This document shows positions 11,048 to 22,050 of a DNA stretch of 64,000 nucleotides, in pieces. A program made the translations under genes and the position numbers. Origin of the DNA: Cephalotus follicularis (lineage: Eukaryota; Streptophyta; Magnoliopsida; Oxalidales; Cephalotaceae); assembly GCA_001972305.1 (NCBI GenBank), contig BDDD01000559.1:62001-126000 (forward strand). Reading direction: 5' to 3'. How positions within the stretch are numbered: the stretch's first letter is position 1; each line of letters starts with the position of its first letter. Under the pieces are notes generated by a model, which saw only the letters and a list, made by a program, of their open reading frames with translations, searched no databases and was not told where the DNA came from.

Positions 11048-14000
11048 GGAAGAGTTTATGCTATGGATCGGCGAGCTGCAGCTGGATCACCCTCAGTGAT
11101 TGGAGGTATGGTTCATGTATTTCAGCTTTTAGCACGGACTCTAATTGATCCGGGCTCATCTCATTCGTATGTTGCTTCTCAATTTGTAAGTTGTATGAAT
11201 ATAGAGCCCGAACCCTTGCCTTTTGTGATAGAAGTTAGCACACCAGTAGGAGAGTCAGTTACCTTCCAATGGGTGTGTAGATCTTGTGCCATTGAGATTT
11301 CTGGACATGTTCTTCCGGCAGACCTTATAGTACTGCCGATGGGCGAACTCGATATAATCCTCGGTATGGATTGGCTGTCAGTATATAACGCATACGTGGA
11401 TTGTAACAGGAAGGTTGTAACCTTCCATTTGCCAGGACAGTCTCCGTTCCAATTTATCGGGACGTTAGAGCATCAGCCAGTTACCATGATATCTGCTATC
11501 CAGGCTGAAAAACTCTTGAGACAGGGTTGTACCGCCTATCTGGAACATGTTACGGATGACAGCAAATGGATACCGAAGTTGGAGGATGTTCCTGTTGTTT
11601 GTGAATACCCGGATGTGTTCCCGGAAGAGCGGACATCCTTACCTCCTGAGAGAGATGTGGAGTTTGCTATAGACCTTTTACCAGGAACAGCTCCGATATC
11701 AACGGCTCCTTACCGAATGGCCCCTCCTGAGTTAAAAGAATTGAAAGTACAATTACAGGAATTGCTAGACAAAGGTTTCATCAGACCCAGTGTATCCCCT
11801 TGGGGAGCACCGGTCTTGTTTGTGAAAAAGAAGGATGGATCCCTGAGAATGTGTATCGATTACCGGCAGTTAAACAAAGTGACAGTTAAGAACAAGTATC
11901 CACTGCCGCATATCGACGATCTGTTCGATCAACTTAAGGGATCTTCAGTATTTTCCAAGTTGGATCTGAGATCAGGATATCACCAGCTCTGAGTTAGAGC
12001 GGAAGATATTCCCAAGACTGCTTTCAGATCACGATATGGACACTATGAATTCGTAGTAATGCCTTTTGGGGTGACCAACGCCCCTGCTGCATTCATGAGC
12101 TTGATGAACAAGATATTCAGCCCATATCTTGACCAGTTCATAGTAGTGTTCATCGATGACATCTTGATATACTCGAAGTCTATGGAAGAACATGGTGAAC
12201 ACCTACACTTGGCATTACAAACTCTCAGAGACCATCAATTGTATGCTAAGTTTAGTAAATGTGAATTTTGGTTATCAGAGGTGACATTCCTTGGTCATGT
12301 TATATCCAGCGCAGGATTGTCAGTAGATCCTACAAAGATCGAAGCAGTGAAAGGCTGGAAGCGACCAATGAATGTGACGAAAGTCCGGAGCTTCCTCGGC
12401 TTGGCAGGATATTCCCGTCGGTTTGTGGAAGGCTTTTCAAAAATAGCAACACCTCTGACGAGATTGACGCAGAAGAATATGGCTTTTGTTTGGGATGATG
12501 CTTGTGAACGGAGTTTCCAAGAATTAAAGCATCGTCTGACTACTGCGCCAGTCCTAGCCTTACCAGAAGGCAACGAAGGCTTCGTTGTATATAGTGACGC
12601 ATCAGGCAGTGGTCTGGGCTGTGTCCTTATGCAGAATGGAAGAGTGATTGCATATGCCTCACGAAAGCTTAAGCCCCATGAAGAAAACTATCCCACTCAC
12701 GATCTTGAGTTGGCAGCGATAGTATTCGCCTTGCGTAAATGGAGGCATTATCTATATGGTACAAAGTTCGAGGTGTATACTGATCACAAGAGTTTAAAGT
12801 ACTTGTTTTCACAGAAGGATCTGAACATGAGACAACGCAGATGGATGGAATTGCTGAATGACTACAATTGTGAAATACAATACCATCCAGGCAAAGCTAA
12901 TGTGGTTGCAGATGCTCTTAGTCGCCGCTTAGCTTGCCTAACCATTGCTCATATTCAGACACGTCCATGGCTAATGGACCGAATCCGTGAAGCTCAGAGA
13001 CACGATGGTGATCTTCTCAAGCTAGCTTTGAGCGAAGACGGAGGTTTAAAGACGGATTTCTCTGTACAAGGTGACGGACTAATCCGATATCAGGGCAGAA
13101 TATGTGTTCCTAATGATAAGGAAGTGAAAGATGAACTGTTGTCACAAGCGCATCGTTCTAGTTTCTCCGTACATCCAGGAAGTACCAAGATGTACCGGGA
13201 TCTAAAGCTGGGCTACTGGTGGAACAACATGAAAAGAGACATAGCAGAATATGTTGCTTCCTGTTTGACATGTCAACAGGTTAAAGCAGAACACCAAAGA
13301 CCAGCAGGGTTGCTACAGCCGTTGCCGGTGGCACAATGGAAGTGGGAACACATAACGATGGATTTCGTGACAGGACTGCCTGGAACAAGGAATGGCCGTG
13401 ATGCTATATGGGTAATCGTCGATCGCTTTACTAAGTCTGCACACTTTCTCGCGATCAAGACGAACTTTTCTCTGACACGGCTGGCCAATATGTACATTGC
13501 TGAAATTGTGAGACTCCATGGAGTACCAATCAGTGTGGTGTCTGACAGAGACCCCCATTTTACATCGCGGTTTTGGAAGAAACTACAAGAAGCTTTTGGT
13601 ACTCAGTTAAATTTTAGCACAGCTTTTCATCCTCAGACTGATGGACAGTCTGAGAGAACCATTCAGACTCTGGAAGACATGCTACGAGCATGCGTTTCGG
13701 ATTGGGGAGGTAGCTGGGAAGACCATCTACCGCTAGTAGAGTTCTCATATAATAACAGCTTTCACGCCAGTATTGGCATGGCACCATACGAGGCTCTTTA
13801 TGGAAGGAAGTGCAGAACCCCAATCTGTTGGTTCGAAGTGGGAGAACAGAGTCTTGTGGGACCCAAGCTTGTACAAGACACAGTTGAGAAGGCAAAAGTT
13901 ATCCGGGAAAGACTCCGTACAGCGCAAAGCCGACAGAAAAGCTATGCAGACCACCGCAGGCGAGAATTGGAGTTCGCTGTGGGCGATCATGTATTCATCA

Positions 14001-14401
14001 AAGTCTCTCCGACTAAAGGAATCATGAGGTTCGGCAAGAAAGGAAAGTTGACCCCTCGGTTTATAGGACCATTTGAGATCCTAGAAAGAGTGGGTCCTGT
14101 TGCTTATCGACTTGCCTTACCACCCAGCTTGGCGGATGTGCACAACATGTTTCATGTTTCGATGCTACGGAAGTATCATCCTGATCCTTCTCACGTTTTA
14201 CACTGGGAACCCCTGGAGTTGAGAACGGATTTGAGTTTCGAAGAGATGCCTATCCGAGTTCTCGATCGACGAGTCAAGCAATTAAGGAACAAGACCATTC
14301 CATTGGTAAAGGTATTATGGCAATATCACGGAGTGGAAGAAGCCACGTGGGAAAGAGAAGATGATATGCAAGCTAAATACCCCCAGTTGTTTTCATCCTA
14401 G
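11048..14401 (+). pseudogene. pol of the first Tekay-like element, one stop in RT
   Basis: Same frame as gag. The protease motif LIDPGSSHS is at about 11140. RT runs from about 11700 ([26 protein letters not shown]) to the catalytic FIDDILIYS at about 12150. A TGA at 11990-11992 splits RT between the [11 protein letters not shown] and RSRYGHYEF boxes. RNase H has [11 protein letters not shown] (about 12590) and [10 protein letters not shown] (about 12780). Integrase has an H-H-C-C zinc region (about 13150-13280), Asp in MDFVTGLP, Asp in SDRDPHF and Glu in [10 protein letters not shown]. The C-terminus ([26 protein letters not shown]) is chromodomain-like, which in chromoviruses directs integration to heterochromatin. 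Apart from the RT stop all catalytic motifs look preserved. Confidence 0.92.
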
Positions 14402-14438
14402 GAAATCTCGGGACGAGATTTCTCTAAGGAGGGGAGGA
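14402..14438 (+). promoter_or_regulatory. Hairpin plus polypurine tract
   Basis: GAAATCTCG (14402-14410), loop GGA, CGAGATTTC (14414-14422) form a perfect 9-bp stem starting right after the pol stop. The purine tract AAGGAGGGGAGGA then runs to the LTR start at 14439. The purine tract primes plus-strand DNA synthesis; the role of the hairpin is not established here. Confidence 0.85.
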
Positions 14439-14578
14439 TGTAAGAGCCCTAAATATTATAAAATATTATTATTGGGATTAAGTTTTAAGTTTTAAATTTT
14501 TATGCTTATTATTATAATGATTGTACGGATGGTCACGTGTCGAGTCGTGGGGCCCATCCCACGATTCGGGGCATGACA
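14439..14578 (+). repeat. 3' LTR (140 bp) of the first Tekay-like element
   Basis: Starts TGTAAGAGCCC and ends CATGACA, followed by the CTTAA duplication. Its 56-bp core is AT-rich and unlike that of the 5' LTR, although both ends match. Confidence 0.92.
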
Positions 14579-15027
14579 CTTAAGGTGACAAGATGAAGTA
14601 GAATACGAGAAACTTCAGCTTCTATAAGAATGCAACATGACTTAACAATGCCATCTTTTCAAAGCGGATGGGCACAAGTGGACCGAGTCTTGAAGGCACA
14701 TGAACAACTCTTGGAGATAGTTGTCACTACAGCGATGTTAGGAAGTTGAATCGTTTGGTTATATCCAAACAACATGCAGAGAAGCACTCTCTTTTGCAAA
14801 CTATTGGAGACGTTGTGTCAAAGGAGCTTATTTTAAACTTTGAGGATTTCAGTAGCAAAGTTTAGAAATTTTGTTACTCTTATTGAATTGTGGTCAGAGA
14901 TATGTGTTTACCAAATATTGTAGCCGGTTTGTGAATAAGAATAACTTGAAAGCAGGTGATGCGGTTAGATTTCAAAGGTTGATCGGACTGGATAATTAAC
15001 TGTTTATTGATTATGATGCCAAATAAC

Positions 15028-17088
15028 TGTTAGAAAACTTTCGGGTTTTCCGTCGATTTTGGACCTAAGTTGCTAGTACTGTAAATTTTAATTTTTAAAC
15101 AACCAAGACTCCAAGTTAAGGATTAAACTAGCATCCTAATTCCAAAATCAATGTCCCAGATCTCCGATTAATATTCAATTGAACTAAACTAACTAGTCAA
15201 GCATGCAAAGTTAAAATCGAATCCAATTCGGCAAGAATACAATGAAAGGAATCATACCATCGTTTGGAGGCTCCATCATCTTTGGTCTTCCCTTCACACG
15301 GCATGATCTCCATCACTTTGTGCAGCCTCCAAGCTCCTCCAAAAAATGCTCGGATACCTCCTCTAAGGACCACCAATTGCGAACAAGTAGTGCGTTCCAA
15401 ACAGCGGAAATAATTGGCACACGGGTGCGCACCATTTGTGAAGCTCCTTGCTCCAATTCCATGCTTCCATAACAACAAAAATGAAGCATAGAAACAACCA
15501 CATTTGTGCGCAACACACAGCCACCAAATCTCCTCAATAGCTCTCAGTTTTGCACACCAATACAACCACCAGAACTTGCCACCACCATCAAGCCCTAAAC
15601 ATAGCCTTCTAAACCCTAATCTAGTGGTGAGAAAAGGTCAAGCAAATTCTTAATACCAGAATTTGCTTCATCCAAAGTTACCAAATCATATGGCAAGATA
15701 AGAAGATAAGAGAAGATGAGAGAAGAAGAAAAGAAAACTCCATGCTTCCTATTCTTCCTCCATGGCAGAACTTGTTGTTGTCTTCTCTCCATGTTTTCTT
15801 CTCCTTGAATTCGGCTACCATAGCAAGAACTCCTCCAAGGCCGAACTTTTTAAGAAAGAATGCCAAATTAACTCTATCTTCTCATCATCCTTCTCTTATC
15901 ATTTAATGCCACCAAGTGACATGTGTCATTTAAACCCTACACATGTCACTTCCCGATGATCAGGCTGGACCTGAAAGTCTGGATCAAAATCGGCAACGAT
16001 GATAAATTATCGAAACGCTCGTAGGGTCCGGTAAAGTCATTTTAAATAGTTTTCAAACTATTATAATGACCCCAGAATAATATCCAATATTATCCGAGTG
16101 TGAAAATTAATTCTAAATTAATTTCCACATTAAACGTCCATTTCTGATTCACCCAGTACTTTATCATGTCGACGGTTATTGTGTACTTTAATCCCTCGTC
16201 ATCGTCAGCTCCAACCGCGGCTTAGGGTAAGGATATGTGTCAACCCTAGTTTTGCCCTGTAACTATAAATCCGTAAATTCTTTACAATTATCGGCGGACT
16301 TTTTCGGAAACCCAGTTTCCAGTCCCCAGAACCCGCGTAGGTATTTTACAGTCAATAATAAATACATATACTATAGAACCTGTCACCTTCACTATAGGTG
16401 TGACAATTCCATCTTGTGTACTTGTTTACATTCATGCAGATTCCGTAAGGCCCAAAGACTGCCTGTTTGCCAATCCCATAGGAAGATTAGGTAGGACGGA
16501 GATCAAAACCAAACTTCCTCTACATAATATAAAGTAATAGCTTAGGTCTAAAGATCAGACAGATCTTCTAAGTTCCTGCTAGGTGCTAGGCGCCTATACA
16601 CTACCATCACAGATAGGAATCGCTACTGACACGAGATTAATGACCATCCAAATAGCGTTCCTATGGTGGGTCAAGTTCAGTGTACATGCTCTCAACACGC
16701 ACCCCGTATTAGACCTAGTGTTCCTCACAAATGGCAATGAGATACTCCATCATCCACCCTCGGGAGCGGGCATACACGGAAAGTCTAACCTGTTCACTTA
16801 TGCCCTATATAAGTGAACCTCCGACTTAGAATGGTTTAGTCACAGGGAATAAAAGAGTCATTCTCATAGCCCCCATGCCCGACATCTAACCCTTGATGTA
16901 AGTTGACACCATATATGTATACAGGTAATAAATTAAACTATTTCAATATATGATAAAACACATACGCTATGCATGTATTAAATAAAAGTATGAGCATATG
17001 TCACATAAATGGAATAAGAGTGCTTTAATACAGATTATAACGGTTACGTTCAGTCACTTAGTGGCTTGACGGGTCACTATTTCTAACA
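15028..17088. mobile_element. Solo LTR, 2,061 bp
   Basis: Ends TGTTAGAAA and TTTCTAACA are a perfect 9-bp inverted repeat. The flanks carry the perfect duplication ATAAC (15023-15027 and 17089-17093). No coding domain, primer-binding site or purine tract lies inside, so this is a solo LTR left by LTR-LTR recombination. A TATATAAG box near 16806 hints at plus orientation, but that is weak. The family is not identified. It interrupts the RAV-like pseudogene after the B3 domain. Confidence 0.85.
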
Positions 17089-17436
17089 ATAACAACCTAA
17101 TTCAATCGATTCAAAAGGTGAGGCAGTTTATGGTTAACATATTTACAATATCAAGGAGTGGTTTTGAGGATGGTGTGTGCGTAAACTTGAAGTGTGAATT
17201 TGTAAACGCAACTATATCAAATTTAATGAGATATAACAAATAAATGGACAATTATATTGATACTCATATGCTTACAATATAATTACATCAAGAAATTTTT
17301 TAAACAAATTATAATGTCAAATAAAATTGTGCGTGCATTTCACGGATTCTTAACTAGTCTTTTTAATTTTGGAAACTTATTTCACACATGACACACCCAT
17401 GGCCATGTGCTGCTAACTTACCATAATATTTAATAT

Positions 17437-17851
17437 GAAAATTTTATTTTTAACCCCTAACTTTTATGAGTGATTTCAATTTGATGTCTAAAACATAGTC
17501 AATTTGGTATTTGTAGTTTCAATTTTGTGTCTTCTTTAGCACATCGTCAGAGGATAGTTAAAAAAGAGCCAAAACAAAACAATTGTCGTTTTAACGCATT
17601 TGATTGTTAATGTGATTTTTTTTATATTCACAATTTTATTCCTTAAATAATCATGACACATTAAATAAATGGTCCGATGTGTTAAAATAACTTGTTTGAC
17701 TCTTCTTTTAACGACGTCAAACGTTATGCTGACGAAAACGTAAAGCTAAAATAAATCAAAATTCCGTACGTCAAATTGAAACTTTTTGAATTTTAGACTC
17801 CAAATTAAAACCACTCATATAAATTGGGAGCTAAAATTGAAATTTTCCTCT
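17437..17851. mobile_element. MULE-type MITE, about 410 bp
   Basis: The ends are imperfect inverted repeats: GAAAATTTTATTTTTAACC on the left, and AAAATTTCAATTTTAGCTCC on the complement of the right. Similarity extends at least 55 bp inward (shared ATGAGTG and GTCTAAAA). The flanks carry an approximate 9-bp duplication, ATTTAATAT versus TTTTAATAT, the size made by Mutator-like transposases. Non-coding. Confidence 0.6.
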
Positions 17852-20800
17852 TTTTAATATATCACTCAGTAAATCAACATAATTTTCTTAGAAGTTTCTC
17901 CGATTATAATTTGCATGAAGATCTCTTAGAAGCGAAATTTGTTAGCAAGTAGTATATGAATTGAATCACATTTAAATCATGTTCACTTGAGCAACTTAAT
18001 TTCTAATTACGTAGCGGTCCATCTTTGATTACCTTCAAAGCAAATTGACATTTTTAGTTACAAACCATCTAGGGCTCAAAATAAAATCAAAGATGCAATC
18101 AGTTTAGGGATCAAATCAAGTAGAATTGTTACTGCAAAGCGTATTTCGAGTCTCTCTAAAAATATGAACATAACTTGTGTTTTATAATCGATGGATGCCC
18201 TACCAAAATTGACAGTTGATTGTTAAATAGATTTAAAAGATAATACTGCAGTGCTCCTAAAAAAAAAAAATTTGTCAAACGAAACATTAAAATAGATAAA
18301 ATAACATCTCGTAAATGAATACTAACAAACTCATTTTCATTATTATCCATGCTAACAATCTAAATAACCTTTCAATTTATCAAGGGCTTAACTTTTTTGA
18401 AGAAAAGGGAGACTAAAAAACAAGGAAACGGAGATAATTTTTTTTGCCAGCTACTCAAATTATAGGCTCGAAATTAAGTCAGAGATGTGGACCATACAAG
18501 TTATAATGAGAGAAAAAATGGATGCACGTATAACTGTGTATATAGCAAAGTGAAGAACAGACAGTGATTAGAAAGACAAAAACAGTGGAAAACAGTTGCA
18601 TGGCAACCCTTTGTTCAGTTCATTTTAATGAACTTGAGGACATAATTAAGCTTGTTGGGAACAAACATGTACTTTGGTAGTGCCGTCGTTGAATTTGTGT
18701 GGGAAAGGTAACCATTGAGCTAAATGTTTGGTAGTTATTAATTATATATATATATATTTTTAACAAGTAGTTAGTTCATATTTAATCACAATACGTTATA
18801 ACCTTAATTTCAAATGTAGGGGAAGAGGAGTTTGATTTTGTGGTAATTATTGAGATGACAACTTATCCTTACTAACATTTATTAAGATCAAACATTAAGT
18901 GTTAACATTAGTAACAGAGGAGATGTGAAATTGAGACCTGACAAGGATTCCCAAGTTTTGGGACATGAAATTGATAACATTATAAATTATATAGGTGGAG
19001 GGTGATTCGTAAAATTGATTCATCTGCACAGAAGACTTTCGGGGTCCATGCCATTTCACGAAGGAAAAAGATTTTACTATACGAATATGTATTTATATGT
19101 AGTAAATGAGGGACGGCAACTTTGAATAAGAATGCTACATATTACCTACCAATAAAGTATATGGGGTACAGACTGCTTCAGCTTCACCAAGTCCCCTGAA
19201 TGCAAAACACATATTTGTTTTTCGACTTGTAATCTTTAACAAATCATAAAGTGTATACGTTCATCATGATTTCAAAAATACTCACAACAATATAGGCAAC
19301 AGAAAAATGTCTAAGGGTGTCATCTGTGAAATATATAATTACTTTATTTATGTATTAGTTAGTGGTTAATATATGGATGGAACACACGACACAAGGGAAA
19401 TAACAAGAAACCGATATGTATGGAAATGTTGGAGTTGGACATAAACAGTAAGGGCAGGTTTTGTTTCGACCCTTTAATTCTGAGGTCCAGCCCACAGAGC
19501 TGGAGCCAGGAGAGAGAGAGAGAGAGAGAGAGGGGAATTAATAAATGTGTAGAGGAGTTATGACTTTCACGTGAGAACACAAAATCCAAACAAAATCTAA
19601 GGAAAGATCACAACAAAGAGCCAAATAGCCAATAGCCAGTAAGGGGGCCAACAGAAAGAAAGTGGATTATGAGACCACTGGCTGGATAGCTACCCTAACT
19701 CCCAACCAAGAAGGACAATAACAGCTGTGTCACTGTGCCTCTCCTCTCAACCCCTTAAAGAACAAACTTAAACCTGCTCTCTCCATTAAAGACTCTCCTT
19801 TGTATGCAATATTGCTACACTTTTTAATCCTTAACTCCCCACCTTCCTCCCTCAACAGTCACCCCCTCACCCGTACCTATTTGTGTCACTACTCTCTCTC
19901 ACACCATTGATGACATGTCAAAATCTAAGCCCATTTTTTCATGTCAAAAATTACCTTAGATTAACTCTCTTGTTTCCTCAAGAGGGGTTCTACATATCTT
20001 CTTCTTTCAATCAAGGGACAGCTTAGTCACTAGGCCAATTAAGCTATGTGAGGCCAGGGTCAACTAGCTCCTAATTTTGTCACAACTAGAGAGAAGCTAG
20101 AAGCTAGAGCATTAAATATTTATTAGCAAATCAATTAAAGAAGCCACATATAATGACCCGTACTCGATTCATTCCTAAAAGAGAGATATTAAAAGCTTGT
20201 GGTTGAAAGCATAAAATCTCTACTTAAGAGACGGGCTCATCTCCATATACAAATTAAACACATGCCATTGTCAAACATTCACTGAGATACAACATGTGCG
20301 TTTAATGTTTGATACTAAAATTGGGTTCCTATGCTTGTTAATGGAAGGACTATGAAGGATGTTTCTTTTTAAGGTAAAATGTTAGTTTTTAAGAGCAAGC
20401 ACGTTTTCAGGTGCCAGCAACGTGGACAAAAAGGAAGACCTTATTTAAAAGCCCTGCAATATCCACATGCAGTGTAAGAGGGCATTCCTTTGCCCAATAG
20501 ATAACACTGCTTTCTATTTTTCCTCTTGTTTTTGTCAAACAAAATAAAAAATAAAAAAACATCAGTGAAACTATAATTAACCTGACCTGGTAAAGATTAG
20601 TATTGAATTATACCACCTATATTTACAGATAGCTGTATATACTGAAGCAAGGTCCAATTTGGGCCCATTGAGCATCGTGCAAGCTAGGGCTTTGAGCCTT
20701 TCACTGCCTGTTACGTCTACTTATTAATATAACAAAAAAGAAAGTGAGATGTGAGTTTCACTTACCTCAATTAGTAATAGTTTCATTAAAAAAAAGAAAA

Positions 20801-22041
20801 CTATATATTTTTTTTTTGATGTAATTGAGAGAATAAGATATTTAACATATGGGTTATGAGAATTCGAGATTTTTAACTCATTACAAATTTAGAATTTACA
20901 AGGTCGTCGGTTGAGCATGAGTGGGACAATGGGGGCCTGGCAATAAGACTTTTCATAGAAATATTATTACTTTGATAATAATTTTACGTACCCACTTTAA
21001 CTTTAACCAAAAGAAAAGTTTTGGGTTTCATAGACCAACTGATTGGCAGTAGTTGCAGAGAGACATAAGCAGCCAATAATGAGGTGATAAGTAAATCATG
21101 GTTATTATATAGTCCATCAGCAACTACCAATGGTCAAATATGACTCAGTTAGTGTGGCATATTCTGGCCATTGGGGACCCCACAGGCCCCACACCATTGT
21201 AAGGCCTATCCTATATATCTGTTGTGACGGCTATAGACTACATTGCAAAAAAAAACAGCTCCCCATACACACTTGACTAGTCTTATAGCCAGCAGACCCT
21301 GTCACCTAGAGAGGGATACGTCCAATCGTCTCAGTATTTGCAATTTGCAAATCACACTATAATTAGAATCTCCCACAATTCATTTGTGTCAATTGTCATG
21401 TCAATAATTTCTTCTTTTTTTTTTTTCTCTCAAACATGTCAAGAATTTCTTGCACCTAGTGATCAGGATATGTAAACGATTCTTGTAAATGTGGGAATGA
21501 TTCCTTTCAAGTTTTTCATATGAATTAGGTTACCCAACCCACTAATGATCACTTCATCTTTAAAGTTAGTTCCTAGATTGAATTTATATGGAAGAGGTCA
21601 AAAATACAAAACACTATCTTCCCTCAATTTTTCCTGTTTCATGGCAACTACTAGGACTGTCATTTAAAAGAAAAGTTTACAATATTTTACGAAGTTACAA
21701 TCAAGCTATTATTGTTATCCTATGCTTCTGGGGCCCAAAATCAAAGAGGGAGAGAGAGATTTACTTCAAAAAGCCCATTTAAAGTAGAGCAAATCGGGCT
21801 TAAGGTATGGTGCTTGCTCTGAAAGATCTAGGCATCGGGTGAAGTGGCCCACAAATAAATGCATTGTGCATGGGCTCCACTGCCTCACTAACAAAATAAT
21901 AATAATAATAAAGTGGCTGCTAGGGTTACAAATTCCACATGATTACCTCTTAGTCTAATATAGCAAAAGACAAGAATACAATCAACCGAGACGATAGATT
22001 GAATACAATCTACTAGTGCACAACCCACGCTTTGCTTTGTT
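17852..22041. other. Intergenic, no gene recognised
   Basis: AT-rich DNA with only short unsupported frames. I looked for recognisable miRNA, tRNA or conserved protein motifs and saw none. Local features are an AT repeat near 18745, a 22-bp GA repeat at 19511-19532 and a CT-rich stretch around 19730-19900 that could belong to a promoter outside what can be recognised. Confidence 0.5.
19511..19532. repeat. GA dinucleotide microsatellite
   Basis: Eleven AG units in a row, directly visible. Confidence 0.95.
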
Positions 22042-22050
22042 GCGAGACTA

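Larger units (their letters stand above)
9387..14578 (+). mobile_element. Complete Tekay-like chromovirus with 140-bp LTRs
   Basis: The element is bounded by TG...CA LTRs of exactly 140 bp each and flanked by a perfect 5-bp duplication CTTAA (9382-9386 and 14579-14583). A tRNA-iMet-type primer-binding site begins at 9532 and a purine tract ends at 14438. Gag-pol occupies one reading frame from 9638 to 14401, with no frameshift but four in-frame stops. Domain order (gag, protease, RT, RNase H, integrase, chromodomain-like tail) is Ty3/gypsy, and the gag with two zinc knuckles fits Tekay/del. LTRs of this group are usually far longer. It inserted into the RAV-like pseudogene. Confidence 0.9.
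9371..17243 (+). pseudogene. RAV-type (B3 domain) transcription factor pseudogene, split by two LTR insertions
   Basis: Three segments (9371-9386, 14579-15027, 17089-17243) read as parts of a RAV/TEM-like protein once the insertions are removed. The second encodes an EQLLEIVVT stretch and, after a 1-base frameshift near 14748, the B3 DNA-binding core: [15 protein letters not shown], then [11 protein letters not shown], then YVFTKYCSRFVNKNNLKAGD and VRFQR. Stops fall where the family has conserved Trp (KV*KF, SY*), with another frameshift near 14890 and a further stop near 14998. The third segment encodes VRQFMVNIFTISRSG, matching the RLFGVNI repression-motif region that follows B3 in RAV proteins. 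The AP2 domain was not found. Functional members are nuclear regulators; this copy cannot be. Confidence 0.72.

Noticed and set aside
20440-20510. Possible miR399-like hairpin (GGGCATTCCTTTGCCC)
   Set aside because: The stem is only five pairs and the sequence does not match the known mature miRNA.
18156-21782. Several 60-80 residue frames in the unassigned region
   Set aside because: Short, low-complexity, no start context or homologous motif; expected by chance in AT-rich DNA.
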